Assembly (NCBI GenBank): GCA_035949375.1
Contig: DASZIG010000036.1
Span: forward strand, 1 to 64,000
DNA length: 64,000 nt
Direction: 5' to 3'
DNA from: Gp13-AA77 sp035949375
Lineage (GTDB): Bacteria > Acidobacteriota > Terriglobia > UBA7540
The notes beneath the pieces were generated by a model. It did no database searches. It had not been told where the DNA came from and saw only the letters and a program-made list of their open reading frames with translations. Both the position numbers and the translations under genes were made by a program. How positions within the stretch are numbered: position 1 is the stretch's first letter; every line of letters starts with the position of its first letter. Shown in pieces: positions 7,603 through 17,085 of this stretch.

Positions 7603-10278
7603 ATGAAACGTTCGATGCCCATGGCCGGCCTGGCTGCCATGGCGATTCTGACGGCCGCTTCGCTCGCCACGGCTCAGCGCCTTCCGCGCACGGCCGTACC
7701 GGATCATTACGACCTCACTTTTACTCCGGACCTCCAGAAAGCGCGTTTTGCGGGCGATGAGATCATTCAGGTGGAAGTGCCGGCGCCCACCCGCAGCATC
7801 ACGCTGAACGCGCTCGATCTCGATTTTCAATCGGCGGGCATGGCCTCGGGCGGCGTGACAGAGCAGGCGCGGGTCACCATGGACGGCGAGAAGCAGATGG
7901 CGACGCTGAGTGTCGAGCGCCCCCTTCCCGCCGGCCCGGCGCAGATCCACATCCGCTTCACGGGAATTCTGAACGACAAGCTGCGCGGCTTCTACCTGGC
8001 CCGTTCCGGCGGACGCAGGTACGCCGTCACACAGTTCGAGTCGACCGATGCCCGGCGCGCGTTTCCTTGTTTCGATGAACCTGCCTACAAGGCCACGTTC
8101 TCGATCACGCTGGTCGTCGACCGCGGTGATACCGCCATCTCCAACGGCAAGCTCGCGTCCGACAAGCCCGGCCCGGCCGACGGCAAGCACACTCTGACAT
8201 TTGGCGTCACGCCGAAGATGTCTTCCTACCTGGTCGCCATGGCGGTCGGTGATTTTCAATGCGTGAATGGCGCCGCTGAGGGCACGCCGATCCGGGTTTG
8301 CGCCACGCCGGACAAGAAGGCGATGGGCCTCTACGCCCTCGAGGCCGCCGAACACATCCTTCAGTACTACGACCAGTACTTCGCCATCCGGTACCCCTTC
8401 GGCAAACTGGACCTCGTCGCCGCGCCCGACTTCGAAGCCGGCGCCATGGAGAATACAGCCTGCATCATCTTCCGCGAATCGCTGCTGCTGCTCGATAGCC
8501 AGCACGCCTCGCCCGAGGCGCGCCGCAGCGTGGCCGGTGTCATCGCGCATGAAATGGCGCATCAGTGGTTCGGCGACCTCGTCACCATGCGCTGGTGGGA
8601 CGACATCTGGCTGAACGAAGGCTTCGCCACCTGGATGTCATCGAAGCCGCTCGAAGCCTGGCATCCCGAGTGGAACATCGGCGTCAGCCAGGCGTCCGCC
8701 ACCGGCGGGGCTCTCGATGCCGATTCTCTCGACACCACGCGCCCCATTCACGCCCGCAGCGCCGAGACGCCGGACGAGATCGACCAGCTTTTCGACGGCA
8801 TCGCCTACGGCAAAACAGCCGCGGTGCTGCGCATGCTCGAGTCCTACGAAGGGCCGGAGACCTTCCGCGCCGGCGTCAATGCCTACCTCGCCCAGCACGC
8901 TTACGGCAATTCCACCGCCGCCGATTTCTGGGACGCGCAGACGCAGGCCTCGAAGCTGCCGATTGACAGGATCATGCCGACTTTTGTCAACCAACCCGGA
9001 GCGCCACTCGTGAACCTGAGCGTCTCCTGCCAGGGAGACGCCGAGCAGTTGACGCTATCGCAGCAGCGCTACTTCTCCGACCGCGCCGCCTTCGAGAAGG
9101 GCACGAGCGAACTGTGGCAGTTGCCCGTGTGCCTCAAGTGGCCCGACGGCAAGGGCGGCTTCACCACACGTTGCCTGCTGCTGACCGAGAAGCGGAAGAC
9201 CATCCCCGTGCAGGGCTGCGCACCCTGGATGTTCGGCAACGAAGGCGCGCACGGGTACTACCGCAGCGGTTATGACGAAGCGAATCTGCGCGCCCTGGCC
9301 GAGCACGCCGAAACCGGACTGACGCCCCCCGAACGCATCGCGCTCGTGAACGACGCCTGGGCGCTCGTGCGCATCGGCAAAGACTCCATCGTCGACTTCA
9401 TGGGCCTGTCGGAAGATCTGCGCAGCGACCCGTCGCCTGATGTCGAGCAAAGGGTGCTCGCCCAATTCAACGAGATCGGCGACCGGCTTCTGGCCGAGGC
9501 CGACCGACCGGCGTTCGCCGTGTGGCTGCGAAGTTGGCTGAAGCCCGAGGCCGAGAAGTTGGGCTGGCAGGCCGCGCCGGATGAGAGCGGCGAAAAACGC
9601 AGCTTGCGCGCGGCTGTCCTCGGGGTTCTCGGGCAGGCGGGACGCGATCCCGAGACTCTCGACGAAGCGAGGCGGCAGGCCGAGCGCTATCTGGCCGATC
9701 CCTCATCCGTGGATCCGGCGCTCGCAGGGGTCGCTCTCAGGCTGGCCGCACTCAACGGCGATGCCAGGCTCTATGACGAAATTGTTGCGGCCCAAGGCCA
9801 GGCAGGCAGGAGTCCCGAGTACTACGCTCGTTGTTTTTCCGCCCTCGCCGCCTTTCGCGATCCTGCCCTGCTTCGGCGGACCCTGAACTACGCGTTGTCG
9901 TCGGATGTGCGTAGCCAGGATTTTGTGGGCCTGATTGACGCCGTTATGAACAACCCGAGCGGGCGGGATCTCGCGTGGGGCTTCGTCAAGACGCATTGGG
10001 GCGAGATCCAGAAGAAGGCGTCGTACGGGGGGCTCGCCGGCGTGGTGTTTGCGACCGGCGCGTTTTGCGACCCTCAGCATCGCGCGGATGTCAGCGACTT
10101 CTTCTCTTCTCACCCCGTTCGCGAAGCAGACCGGGCCATACCGCAGGCGCTCGAAGACATCCAGGGCTGCATCGATCTGAGGGCGCAGCAAGGGCAGAAC
10201 CTGGCCGCCTGGCTCGAGAAGCAGGGGTCCACTTCCCAAACGGCCAGCCGTCTCGATCGAGTGGAATCGCTGCGCTGA
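7603..10278 (+). CDS. secreted M1-family aminopeptidase
   Basis: About 891 residues. From ATG 7603 the start is MKRSMPMAGLAAMAILTAAS followed by LATAQ, a good signal peptide; an in-frame ATG at 7576 would add nine residues. The gluzincin hallmarks are intact: GAMEN at about 280-284, HEMAHQWFG with zinc ligands at 316 and 320, and the third ligand Glu in LNEGF, 19 residues after the second His. The N-terminal beta domain and the long helical C-terminal domain (about 520-891) fit the ERAP1/PepN-like architecture. It should remove N-terminal residues from peptides in the periplasm or outside the cell. It appears monocistronic, converging on tyrA. Confidence 0.93.
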   Translation: MKRSMPMAGLAAMAILTAASLATAQRLPRTAVPDHYDLTFTPDLQKARFAGDEIIQVEVPAPTRSITLNALDLDFQSAGMASGGVTEQARVTMDGEKQMATLSVERPLPAGPAQIHIRFTGILNDKLRGFYLARSGGRRYAVTQFESTDARRAFPCFDEPAYKATFSITLVVDRGDTAISNGKLASDKPGPADGKHTLTFGVTPKMSSYLVAMAVGDFQCVNGAAEGTPIRVCATPDKKAMGLYALEAAEHILQYYDQYFAIRYPFGKLDLVAAPDFEAGAMENTACIIFRESLLLLDSQHASPEARRSVAGVIAHEMAHQWFGDLVTMRWWDDIWLNEGFATWMSSKPLEAWHPEWNIGVSQASATGGALDADSLDTTRPIHARSAETPDEIDQLFDGIAYGKTAAVLRMLESYEGPETFRAGVNAYLAQHAYGNSTAADFWDAQTQASKLPIDRIMPTFVNQPGAPLVNLSVSCQGDAEQLTLSQQRYFSDRAAFEKGTSELWQLPVCLKWPDGKGGFTTRCLLLTEKRKTIPVQGCAPWMFGNEGAHGYYRSGYDEANLRALAEHAETGLTPPERIALVNDAWALVRIGKDSIVDFMGLSEDLRSDPSPDVEQRVLAQFNEIGDRLLAEADRPAFAVWLRSWLKPEAEKLGWQAAPDESGEKRSLRAAVLGVLGQAGRDPETLDEARRQAERYLADPSSVDPALAGVALRLAALNGDARLYDEIVAAQGQAGRSPEYYARCFSALAAFRDPALLRRTLNYALSSDVRSQDFVGLIDAVMNNPSGRDLAWGFVKTHWGEIQKKASYGGLAGVVFATGAFCDPQHRADVSDFFSSHPVREADRAIPQALEDIQGCIDLRAQQGQNLAAWLEKQGSTSQTASRLDRVESLR

Positions 10279-10286
10279 GGCCGCCG

Positions 10287-11156
10287 TCAGCGCAGGTTTC
10301 GCCAGCGCTCGCGCAGCCGCTGCGCCTCATTGAAAGCAACCTCGAGTTGCTCGTCTTCCAGGTGCTGTTTCATCGCCTCCAGTTTCTGCGTAAACGCGTC
10401 CACTGCAACTCTCAGGTTGTCGGCGTTCGTCACCCCCACGTCGCGCCAGATGGCGTAAGGACTGTCGGCGAGGCGCGTCATATCGCGAAAACCGCCGGCC
10501 GCGAGTTCGAGCGGCAGTTCCGCGCCGCCTTCGCCGGCGAGTGCGGCGAGCGCGGTCGAGAGCAATTGGGGCAAGTGGCTCAACAGCGCCAGCGCGCGGT
10601 CATGCTCCTCCGCTTCGATCACCCGGGGCTCGGCGCCCACCGCGCGCACAAGGCCTTGAAAGGCCAGCACGCGTGGATCATCGAGGCCGCCGGGCGTGAG
10701 CGGCGTCACCACGTAGCGAGTTCCCTCGAACAGGTCGGGGTCCGCGTTCCCGATCCCCGATTGCTCTTTGCCTGCCAGCGGATGTCCCCCGAGAAACAGA
10801 GCGCCCCCGGCGAATAGCTCGCGAGCACGATTCATGATGGCGCGCTTGGTGCTGCCCGTGTCGGTGACGAGCGCCCGGGGCGCGGCCGCCGCCCGGACGG
10901 CGCCGAGTTGTTCCAGGATCGCGCCCACCGGCGCCGCCAGGATCACAAGATCGGCGCCGCGAACCGCGGCCGCCGGATCGGGCTCACCTTCGTCGGCCGC
11001 GCCCGCAGCCAGAGCGCGCTTGAGAACCTCGGGGCGGTCGCAAGCCACGACCCGTCCGGCAAAGCCCCGGCGCTTGAGCGCGAGCCCCCAAGAGCCGCCG
11101 ATCAGGCCGGCGCCGACGAGAGCGATCCGGGAAAAAAGACTCGGCAATCGTTCCAT
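10287..11156 (-). CDS. tyrA: prephenate dehydrogenase
   Basis: A 289-residue TyrA of the stand-alone NAD(P)-dependent type, converting prephenate to 4-hydroxyphenylpyruvate (or arogenate to tyrosine). The N-terminal Rossmann motif is ALVGAGLIGGSWGLALKRRG; then ADLVILAAPVGAI, the VTDTGSTKRAI block and the active-site LGGHPLAGKEQSGIGNAD follow. Co-substrate choice (prephenate or arogenate) cannot be read. It lacks a fused mutase or ACT domain. Last gene of the minus-strand aromatic cluster, 32 bases after the DAHP synthase gene; its 3' end nearly meets that of the M1 peptidase. Confidence 0.93.
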   Translation of the reverse strand: MERLPSLFSRIALVGAGLIGGSWGLALKRRGFAGRVVACDRPEVLKRALAAGAADEGEPDPAAAVRGADLVILAAPVGAILEQLGAVRAAAAPRALVTDTGSTKRAIMNRARELFAGGALFLGGHPLAGKEQSGIGNADPDLFEGTRYVVTPLTPGGLDDPRVLAFQGLVRAVGAEPRVIEAEEHDRALALLSHLPQLLSTALAALAGEGGAELPLELAAGGFRDMTRLADSPYAIWRDVGVTNADNLRVAVDAFTQKLEAMKQHLEDEQLEVAFNEAQRLRERWRNLR

Positions 11157-11188
11157 GGCAAGGGCGGATCAGAGCCTACATAGAAAGG

Positions 11189-12205
11189 CTACACGCTGCG
11201 ATCCACGGCCTCCGCGATCACGCGCAACTGTCTCATCAATTGCTCAAACTGTTCCGGAAAGAGGGCCTGGGGACCGTCGCTCAGCGCGCGATCGGGATCG
11301 TGATGCACTTCGACCAGTATTCCGTCGGCGCCGGCCGCCACCGCCGCTCTGGCCATGGGCAGCACCTTGTCGCGCCGGCCCGTGGCATGCGATGGATCGG
11401 CGATGATCGGCAGGTGGGAGAGCTTGTGGATGACCGGAACGGCCGAGAGGTCGAGGGTGTTGCGCGTGGAGCTCTCGAACGTCCGGATGCCGCGCTCGCA
11501 CAGGATCACGTTGTAGTTTCCGCCCGACATCATGTACTCGGCGGAGAGCAACAGTTCTTCGAGCGTGGCCGCGATGCCCCGTTTCAGCAACACCGGCTTC
11601 GAAACCTTGCCGAGCTCCCTCAGCAGATTGTAATTCTGCATGTTGCGCGCGCCCACCTGCATGATGTCCACGTAATCGAGCATCATGGGGATCTGGGTCT
11701 GGTCCATGACCTCCGACACCACAACCAGGTTGTAGCGATCGGCCACCTGGCGAAAGATCTCGAGCCCTTGCTGTCCGAGACCCTGAAACGAATAGGGCGA
11801 GGTTCGAGGCTTGAAGGCGCCGCCACGCATCACCCGCACTCCCAGGCGCGCAACGAGCTGCGCGATGGCATCCATCTGCTCCGCGCTCTCCACGCTGCAA
11901 GGTCCGGCCATCACCACCACTTGCTCGCCGCCCACCTTCACCCCGCGGCCCACATCCACGACGGTTCCTTCAGGGCGGAAATGGCGGCTGGCCAGCTTAT
12001 AGGGCGCGACGACCGGATGGACTTCCTGCACGCCCTCCATCAGTTCCACCACCCGCGTGTCGAAGTCCGTCTTGGCGCCGACACCGCCGAGCACGGTCTG
12101 GAGGGCGCCCGTCGACCGATGAACGTCAAACCCCTGATCCATGAGGTTGCGGACCACGGCCTGGATTTGCTCCTCGCTCGCCCCTTCTTGCATCACAACG
12201 ATCAT
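11189..12205 (-). CDS. aroF: 3-deoxy-7-phosphoheptulonate synthase (type I-beta)
   Basis: A 338-residue DAHP synthase that condenses phosphoenolpyruvate with erythrose-4-phosphate, the first step of aromatic biosynthesis. Residues 1-70 form a small ferredoxin-like regulatory domain as in Thermotoga-type enzymes (MIVVMQEGASEEQIQ). The catalytic barrel shows VVMAGPCSVESAEQM with the metal-ligand Cys, FKPRTSPYSFQGLG, PVLLKRG and the metal-binding DPSHATGRRD. The N-terminal domain is the usual site of Tyr or Phe feedback inhibition in this subtype. It lies 7 bases after the chorismate mutase gene, so the two are surely co-translated; some bacteria fuse these two activities. Confidence 0.95.
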   Translation of the reverse strand: MIVVMQEGASEEQIQAVVRNLMDQGFDVHRSTGALQTVLGGVGAKTDFDTRVVELMEGVQEVHPVVAPYKLASRHFRPEGTVVDVGRGVKVGGEQVVVMAGPCSVESAEQMDAIAQLVARLGVRVMRGGAFKPRTSPYSFQGLGQQGLEIFRQVADRYNLVVVSEVMDQTQIPMMLDYVDIMQVGARNMQNYNLLRELGKVSKPVLLKRGIAATLEELLLSAEYMMSGGNYNVILCERGIRTFESSTRNTLDLSAVPVIHKLSHLPIIADPSHATGRRDKVLPMARAAVAAGADGILVEVHHDPDRALSDGPQALFPEQFEQLMRQLRVIAEAVDRSV

Positions 12206-12212
12206 TTACGCC

Positions 12213-12536
12213 TTACTCCTTCCCTTTCCCGGGTGCGCCGGCGTCCGGCTGGGGTTTCAGATCGGGCTCGCTCATCACGTGGTGCTCGAGCGACCGCGCC
12301 TCGTCAATGATGCGCTCAAATAAGCGCCTGATGGCGGCATCGTCGAGCGGGCCCGAGTTGGACTGCACCACGTGGCGCAGGATCTCGCGTTCGCGCTCGG
12401 GTTGCCACGCCGGCTGGTTCAACTTTCTCTTCAAGTAGCCGATCTCAACGGCGCACTGGGCACGCTCGTTGAGGAGCTTGCACATCAACTCATCGATCTC
12501 GTCAATCCGACTGCGCCAGCGTGCCAGGTCGTCCAT
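12213..12536 (-). CDS. aroQ: chorismate mutase (AroQ class)
   Basis: A 107-residue all-helical AroQ-type chorismate mutase, rearranging chorismate to prephenate. The signature WRSRIDEIDELMCKLLNERA gives the conserved Arg and Asp of helix 1, followed by IGYLKRK with the catalytic Lys and by the EREILRHV and IRRLFERIIDEARSLE helices. There is no fused prephenate dehydratase or dehydrogenase domain and no signal peptide, so it is the cytoplasmic monofunctional form. It starts at ATG 12536, directly upstream of the DAHP synthase. A 379-base gap holding tandem repeats separates it from trpA upstream. Confidence 0.9.
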   Translation of the reverse strand: MDDLARWRSRIDEIDELMCKLLNERAQCAVEIGYLKRKLNQPAWQPEREREILRHVVQSNSGPLDDAAIRRLFERIIDEARSLEHHVMSEPDLKPQPDAGAPGKGKE

Positions 12537-12611
12537 GCCCGCAAACCTCGTTATCCCTTATTCCCGGCCAGCCGGAAGCTGAATTTCGAGCGTAGCGTAT
12601 GAGCTCGCACG

Positions 12612-12915
12612 GATTCTAAAAGACATAGTGGGTTCGTTCCCAATTTAAGGCTGTTTATTTCGCGCTTCTTCCAGTGCTTGGGTCCTTCCGGCCGCGTAAG
12701 GCACAGGAGTTCGAGGACTGACACATGCGTTTGCTGATTCTAAAAGACATAGTGGGTTCGTTCCCAGTTTAAGGCTGTTTTTTTCGCGCTTCTTCCAACG
12801 CTTCGCCCTTCCACGCGCGTAAAGCCCAGGAGTTCGAAAACTGACACATACGTTTGCTGATTCTAAATGACATAGTGGGTTCGTTCCTCACTTTAAGCCC
12901 TTTTTCTCCCGCCTT
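12612..12915. repeat. tandem intergenic repeat, about 124-bp period, 2.4 copies
   Basis: This fills most of the 379-base gap between aroQ and trpA. Three starts of GATTCTAAAAGACATAGTGG lie at 12612, 12736 and 12859, giving periods of 124 and 123 bases. Each continues GTTCGTTCC, then a T-rich TTTAAGGCTGTTT segment and, in the first two copies, a GAGTTCGA..ACTGACACAT..CGTTTGCT end. The third copy stops at the trpA stop codon. Bases 12537-12611 hold nothing recognisable. The core of the unit recurs inverted at 45219-45257. It carries no long ORF and no tRNA fold. Confidence 0.85.
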
Positions 12916-13719
12916 TCAACCCGTTTTCAACCAAGACACGAAGTCGCGCACTGGCGGAGCCCCTCCGGCGGGATACCGCTCTTCGATGGCATGGACGACA
13001 GCGCTGCCCACCACCGCCGCCTCCGCCAGGGACTGCACCGCCCGCACCTGTGCCGGCGTGGAGACTCCGAAGCCGACTGCGAGCGGCAGACCGGTGAAGC
13101 GCCGCGCACGCTCGACCAGCGGCTGCACCGCTGCCGACAGGTCTTGACGCTCGCCGGTGACGCCGGTGCGCGAAACTAGGTAAAGAAATCCGGTCGAGGC
13201 CGCGGCCACGCGTTCGACGCGCTCGTCGGTGGAAGTCGGCGAGGCCAGGAACACCGTGTCGAGACGATGGCTGCGCATGACGGCAATGTAATCGCCGGCC
13301 TCCTCGGGTGTCAGATCGACGATCAGCGCGCCGTCGGCTCCCGCGCGGCTCGCGTCCCGGGCGAAGTTCTCGATGCCATATTGAAGCACGGGATTGAAAT
13401 AGGTGAAAAGCACGATGGGCGCGCGCAGATTCCGGCGCCACAGCGGCAGCCGCTCGAGCGCTTTGCGCAGGGTGGCGCCGCCGCGCACGGCCCGCTCGGA
13501 AGCGCGCTGGATGACGGGACCATCGGCGAGTGGATCGGAGAACGGAATGCCGAGCTCGATCACGTCCGCACCGCCTTGATCGACGGCTTCGAGCAGACCG
13601 CCGGTGGCATCAAGCGAGGGATCGCCGGCGGTGAGGTAGATGACGAGCCCCTTTTCGCCGCGCTCACGGAGATCGCGGAAGCACGCGGCCAATCTCGAAG
13701 TGGTAGCGATCGAATCCAT
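12916..13719 (-). CDS. trpA: tryptophan synthase alpha subunit
   Basis: A 267-residue TrpA that cleaves indole-3-glycerol phosphate to indole inside the alpha2-beta2 complex. Catalytic Glu and Asp are visible in VIELGIPFSDPLADGP and IYLTAGDPSLD; IVLFTYFNPVLQYG, GALIVDLTPEEA and the phosphate-site region (LAVGFGVSTPAQ) are also conserved. The frame is open up to 13836, but the added residues are unlike the family, so ATG 13719 (MDSIATTSRLAACF) is chosen. Unusually it is separated from trpB by a hicBA pair. A TATACC hexamer 12 bases upstream of the ATG could be its own -10. Confidence 0.94.
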   Translation of the reverse strand: MDSIATTSRLAACFRDLRERGEKGLVIYLTAGDPSLDATGGLLEAVDQGGADVIELGIPFSDPLADGPVIQRASERAVRGGATLRKALERLPLWRRNLRAPIVLFTYFNPVLQYGIENFARDASRAGADGALIVDLTPEEAGDYIAVMRSHRLDTVFLASPTSTDERVERVAAASTGFLYLVSRTGVTGERQDLSAAVQPLVERARRFTGLPLAVGFGVSTPAQVRAVQSLAEAAVVGSAVVHAIEERYPAGGAPPVRDFVSWLKTG

Positions 13720-13746
13720 CGACCATGTCCCGGTATACTCTGCGAC

Positions 13747-13774
13747 CTCTGTGGTAGAAGCTTTCACCACAGAG
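13747..13774. other. 9-bp perfect inverted repeat between hicA and trpA
   Basis: CTCTGTGGT (13747-13755) and ACCACAGAG (13766-13774) form a perfect hairpin with a 10-base loop in the hicA-trpA gap. No T-run follows on either side, so it is not a clear intrinsic terminator. CTCTGTGGT-type words are common in dispersed bacterial repeats, and this may be one. Confidence 0.55.
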
Positions 13775-13863
13775 CACACGGAGAAGGGCCCTCCTGCCAC
13801 ACCGGCAACCGTGAGGTTAACCGTCGAGGTGACCATCGCGTCCGCCCTGGCGGAGCAAGCTCT

Positions 13864-14088
13864 CTATAGGAGCTGAAGAAAGGCTTTGACGTCGAGCCGC
13901 GCCGCTTTGAGGATGTGAGCAAGAGTCGAACGTTTGACGGGCCGATGGGCCGGCACGGTCTTCAGCAACTCCTCGCCCAGCCTCTTCTGCAGCCGCAAGT
14001 GGCTTCCACGCTGCCGCACGAAGGTCCAACCATCCCGCTGCAGAGCCCGCACGGCCCGCTCATACGAAAGGCTCGGGACCTTGCTCAC
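13864..14088 (-). CDS. hicA: HicA-family mRNA interferase toxin
   Basis: A 74-residue HicA toxin with a double-stranded-RNA-binding-like fold that cleaves mRNA. The family pattern is complete: LSYERAVRALQRDGWTFVRQ, then the catalytic RGSHLRL with H30, then KTVPAHRPVKRSTLAHILKA. Its start overlaps the hicB stop by four bases, so synthesis is coupled to the antitoxin. The order hicB then hicA is the reverse of the E. coli order but is common. It sits between trpB and trpA. Confidence 0.92.
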   Translation of the reverse strand: MSKVPSLSYERAVRALQRDGWTFVRQRGSHLRLQKRLGEELLKTVPAHRPVKRSTLAHILKAARLDVKAFLQLL

Positions 14089-14288
14089 AACTCGATCTCT
14101 TGCACCAAAGCGTGTTCGGAGGTAACAAGATCGTCCTCTACGGGCTCCAGGTAAAGGTCAATAGCCTCCTGGATGTTGGCCGGCGCCTCTTCGGCGCTGT
14201 CGCCTTCGCTGATGCACCCTGGTAGCGCTGGAACGTTTACGGTGTAGCCTCCGTCCTCGCTGGGCTCTAGTACAACGCGGAGTTTCAT
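14085..14288 (-). CDS. hicB: HicB-family antitoxin
   Basis: A 67-residue HicB antitoxin. The partially degraded RNase H fold pattern is clear in VLEPSEDGGYTVNVPALPGC followed by ISEGDSAEEAPANIQEAIDLYL. The C-terminal part is short, with no recognisable ribbon-helix-helix or HTH DNA-binding domain, so autoregulation may be weak or need a partner. It lies 47 bases after the trpB stop, with its own extended -10-like promoter in that gap, and overlaps hicA by four bases. Confidence 0.9.
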   Translation of the reverse strand: MKLRVVLEPSEDGGYTVNVPALPGCISEGDSAEEAPANIQEAIDLYLEPVEDDLVTSEHALVQEIEL

Positions 14289-14309
14289 TGTCAGGTGACC
14301 TCGCTACTC

Positions 14310-14318
14310 AGTCTAGCA
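14310..14318 (-). promoter_or_regulatory. extended -10 promoter for hicBA
   Basis: Read on the minus strand the bases are TGCTAGACT, a TGn-extended -10 (TAGACT). The hicB ATG follows 21 bases later with a GAGGT ribosome site between. No -35 hexamer lies at the right distance. It would let the toxin-antitoxin pair be transcribed apart from trpB. Confidence 0.4.
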
Positions 14319-14335
14319 CGCTGTATGCGGGGCGA

Positions 14336-15535
<1,200 letters not shown>

Positions 15536-15548
15536 CCGAGAATCGAGC

Positions 15549-15591
15549 ACCCCCGACCCCTCCTTATCCAAGGAGGGGAGCAACTCCTCCT
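15549..15591 (-). repeat. palindromic dispersed repeat (copy A)
   Basis: Between trpF and trpB. Read on the minus strand it contains CTCCCCTCCTTGGATAAGG followed by AGGGGTCGGGGGTG. A second copy at 53306-53350 shares the same core with few changes. The CCCCTCCTT/AAGGAGGGG arms form a strong hairpin. Confidence 0.75.
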
Positions 15592-15608
15592 TGTCCAGGA
15601 AGGGCGAT

Positions 15609-16271
15609 TTACTTCCTCGCCCGGTCATCATCAACCGGCGCCAGGTCCTGATCAACCTCGCGCACGGCCGCGAAGAACGCTCGCAGCCTGAACTCGTCCT
15701 TGACGCCCGGGCTTGATTCCACGCCGCTCGCCACATCGACGGCGTATGGCCGCACCTGCCGGATCGCCTCGGCCAGGTTCTCCGGCGTGAGGCCGCCTGC
15801 CAGAATCACGCGGGCGTACCGGGCGGCCTCGCGGGCCTTCGCCCAGTCGATCGTCTGGCCCGTGCCGCCCTTGAGGTCCGGGTGAAACGCGTCCAGCAAG
15901 AACGCAGCAGCTTCGAGCGTCTTCAAAGTCCCGGGCTCGAAGTTCCGGTCAACGGCTACGGCGCGAATCAGCGGATACGGCCAGCGGAAGCCGTTCGCGC
16001 TCTCGGGGAATCGCGGCCCGTGAAGCTGAATCGTGTTCACACCCGCTTCGCGTGCCACGTCCAGCACATGCCCTGCGTCCGTCTCGTCCGCGAAGACGCC
16101 TATCGTCATTACCAAGGGCGCCACGCCGCGGATGATCTCCCGTGCCGACTCGGGCGCGATGTAGCGCGGCGAGGGCGGGTAAAAATTGAACCCCAACGCT
16201 GAAGCCCCGAGCTCCACCGCGAGTTCAGTGTCTTCAACGCGTGTGAGCCCGCAAATTTTGACTCTCGTCAT
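15609..16271 (-). CDS. trpF: phosphoribosylanthranilate isomerase
   Basis: A 220-residue TrpF catalysing the Amadori rearrangement of phosphoribosylanthranilate in tryptophan synthesis. The N-terminal VKICGLTRVEDTELAVELGA carries the general-base Cys; GFNFYPPSPRYI, TIQLHG, the FLLDAF aspartate region with GGTGQTIDW, ILAGGLTPENL and VDVASGVESSPGVKD are all typical. Its first 38 bases overlap the end of trpC. The family usually needs about 200-215 residues; the tail here (EVDQDLAPVDDD) is a slight extension. Confidence 0.94.
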   Translation of the reverse strand: MTRVKICGLTRVEDTELAVELGASALGFNFYPPSPRYIAPESAREIIRGVAPLVMTIGVFADETDAGHVLDVAREAGVNTIQLHGPRFPESANGFRWPYPLIRAVAVDRNFEPGTLKTLEAAAFLLDAFHPDLKGGTGQTIDWAKAREAARYARVILAGGLTPENLAEAIRQVRPYAVDVASGVESSPGVKDEFRLRAFFAAVREVDQDLAPVDDDRARK

Positions 16272-17076
16272 CGGCGTAGGTTCCCGGCGAGCGTGTCAGC
16301 AATTCAGCCAGCGCCTGCCCCGGATTGGCCTCGGTGATCAGCCGCTCGCCGATCAGCGCGGCGTCGAAACCGGCCGCCTTCAACCTCGTCAGGTCAGCCG
16401 CGGTGCCGATGCCGCTCTCGCTCACCGTCAGGACGCCGGCGGGTATGCTCGCCCGAAGGCGCAACGAGGTTTCCAGATTCACCTCAAACGTGCGCAGATC
16501 GCGATTGTTCACGCCCACGATGCGCGCGCCGGCCGCGACCGCGCGGCCGACCTCTTCATCGCTGTGAACCTCGACGAGTGCGGCCAACTCCAGGCCGTTC
16601 GCGAGCTCAATCAACCCGCGAAGCTCCGAATCGCTCAGGATCGTGACGATCAGCAGGAGCGCATCGGCCCCGGCGGCCTCGGATTCGTATACCTGGTAGG
16701 GTTCGAGAATGAAGTCCTTGCGCAGCACGGGGAGGCTGACGGCTTCGCGAGCTTCTTCGAGGTCGCCGAGGGAACCCTTGAAGAATCGCTCCTCCGTCAG
16801 CACGGAGAGCGCCACCGCCCCGGCCGCCTCGTAGCCGGGGGCGATTTCGCGCGGGCGGTAATCGGTCCGCAGCACACCTCGCGAAGGCGATGCCTGCTTC
16901 ATCTCGGCGATCACGCCAAGGCCCGGCATCGCGAGAGCTGCAGCAAAGTCACGCCGCTCTGAGGCCCACTCCATTCGCTGTGCCGCCGCCTCACGGACGC
17001 GGTCCAGCGGAACCTCGGCTTTCCTGATTTCAAGGCGGGCCCGGCAAGCGGCGACGATGTCGTCCAGAATAGTCAT
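16234..17076 (-). CDS. trpC: indole-3-glycerol-phosphate synthase
   Basis: A 280-residue TrpC that closes the indole ring. MTILDDIVAACRARLEIRK starts the helical N-terminus; the active-site residues appear in VIAEMKQASPSRGVL, LSVLTEERFFKGSL, LRKDFILEPYQVYE, VEVHSDEEV, GVNNRDLRTFEV and VSESGI. The C-terminal 15 residues, overlapping trpF, are an extension. First gene of the trp block: trpD, trpE and trpG are not in the window. Confidence 0.95.
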   Translation of the reverse strand: MTILDDIVAACRARLEIRKAEVPLDRVREAAAQRMEWASERRDFAAALAMPGLGVIAEMKQASPSRGVLRTDYRPREIAPGYEAAGAVALSVLTEERFFKGSLGDLEEAREAVSLPVLRKDFILEPYQVYESEAAGADALLLIVTILSDSELRGLIELANGLELAALVEVHSDEEVGRAVAAGARIVGVNNRDLRTFEVNLETSLRLRASIPAGVLTVSESGIGTAADLTRLKAAGFDAALIGERLITEANPGQALAELLTRSPGTYADDESQNLRAHTR

Positions 17077-17085
17077 GGGAAAGCC

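Noticed and set aside
12612..12905. CRISPR-like array or tRNA from the GGGTTCGTTCC words
   Set aside because: The unit is 124 bp with conserved interior rather than short repeats and unique spacers, and the T-loop-like words lack the rest of a tRNA cloverleaf.
13720..13836. N-terminal extension of TrpA to 13836
   Set aside because: The added residues come from the repeat-bearing intergenic region and have no counterpart in TrpA proteins.
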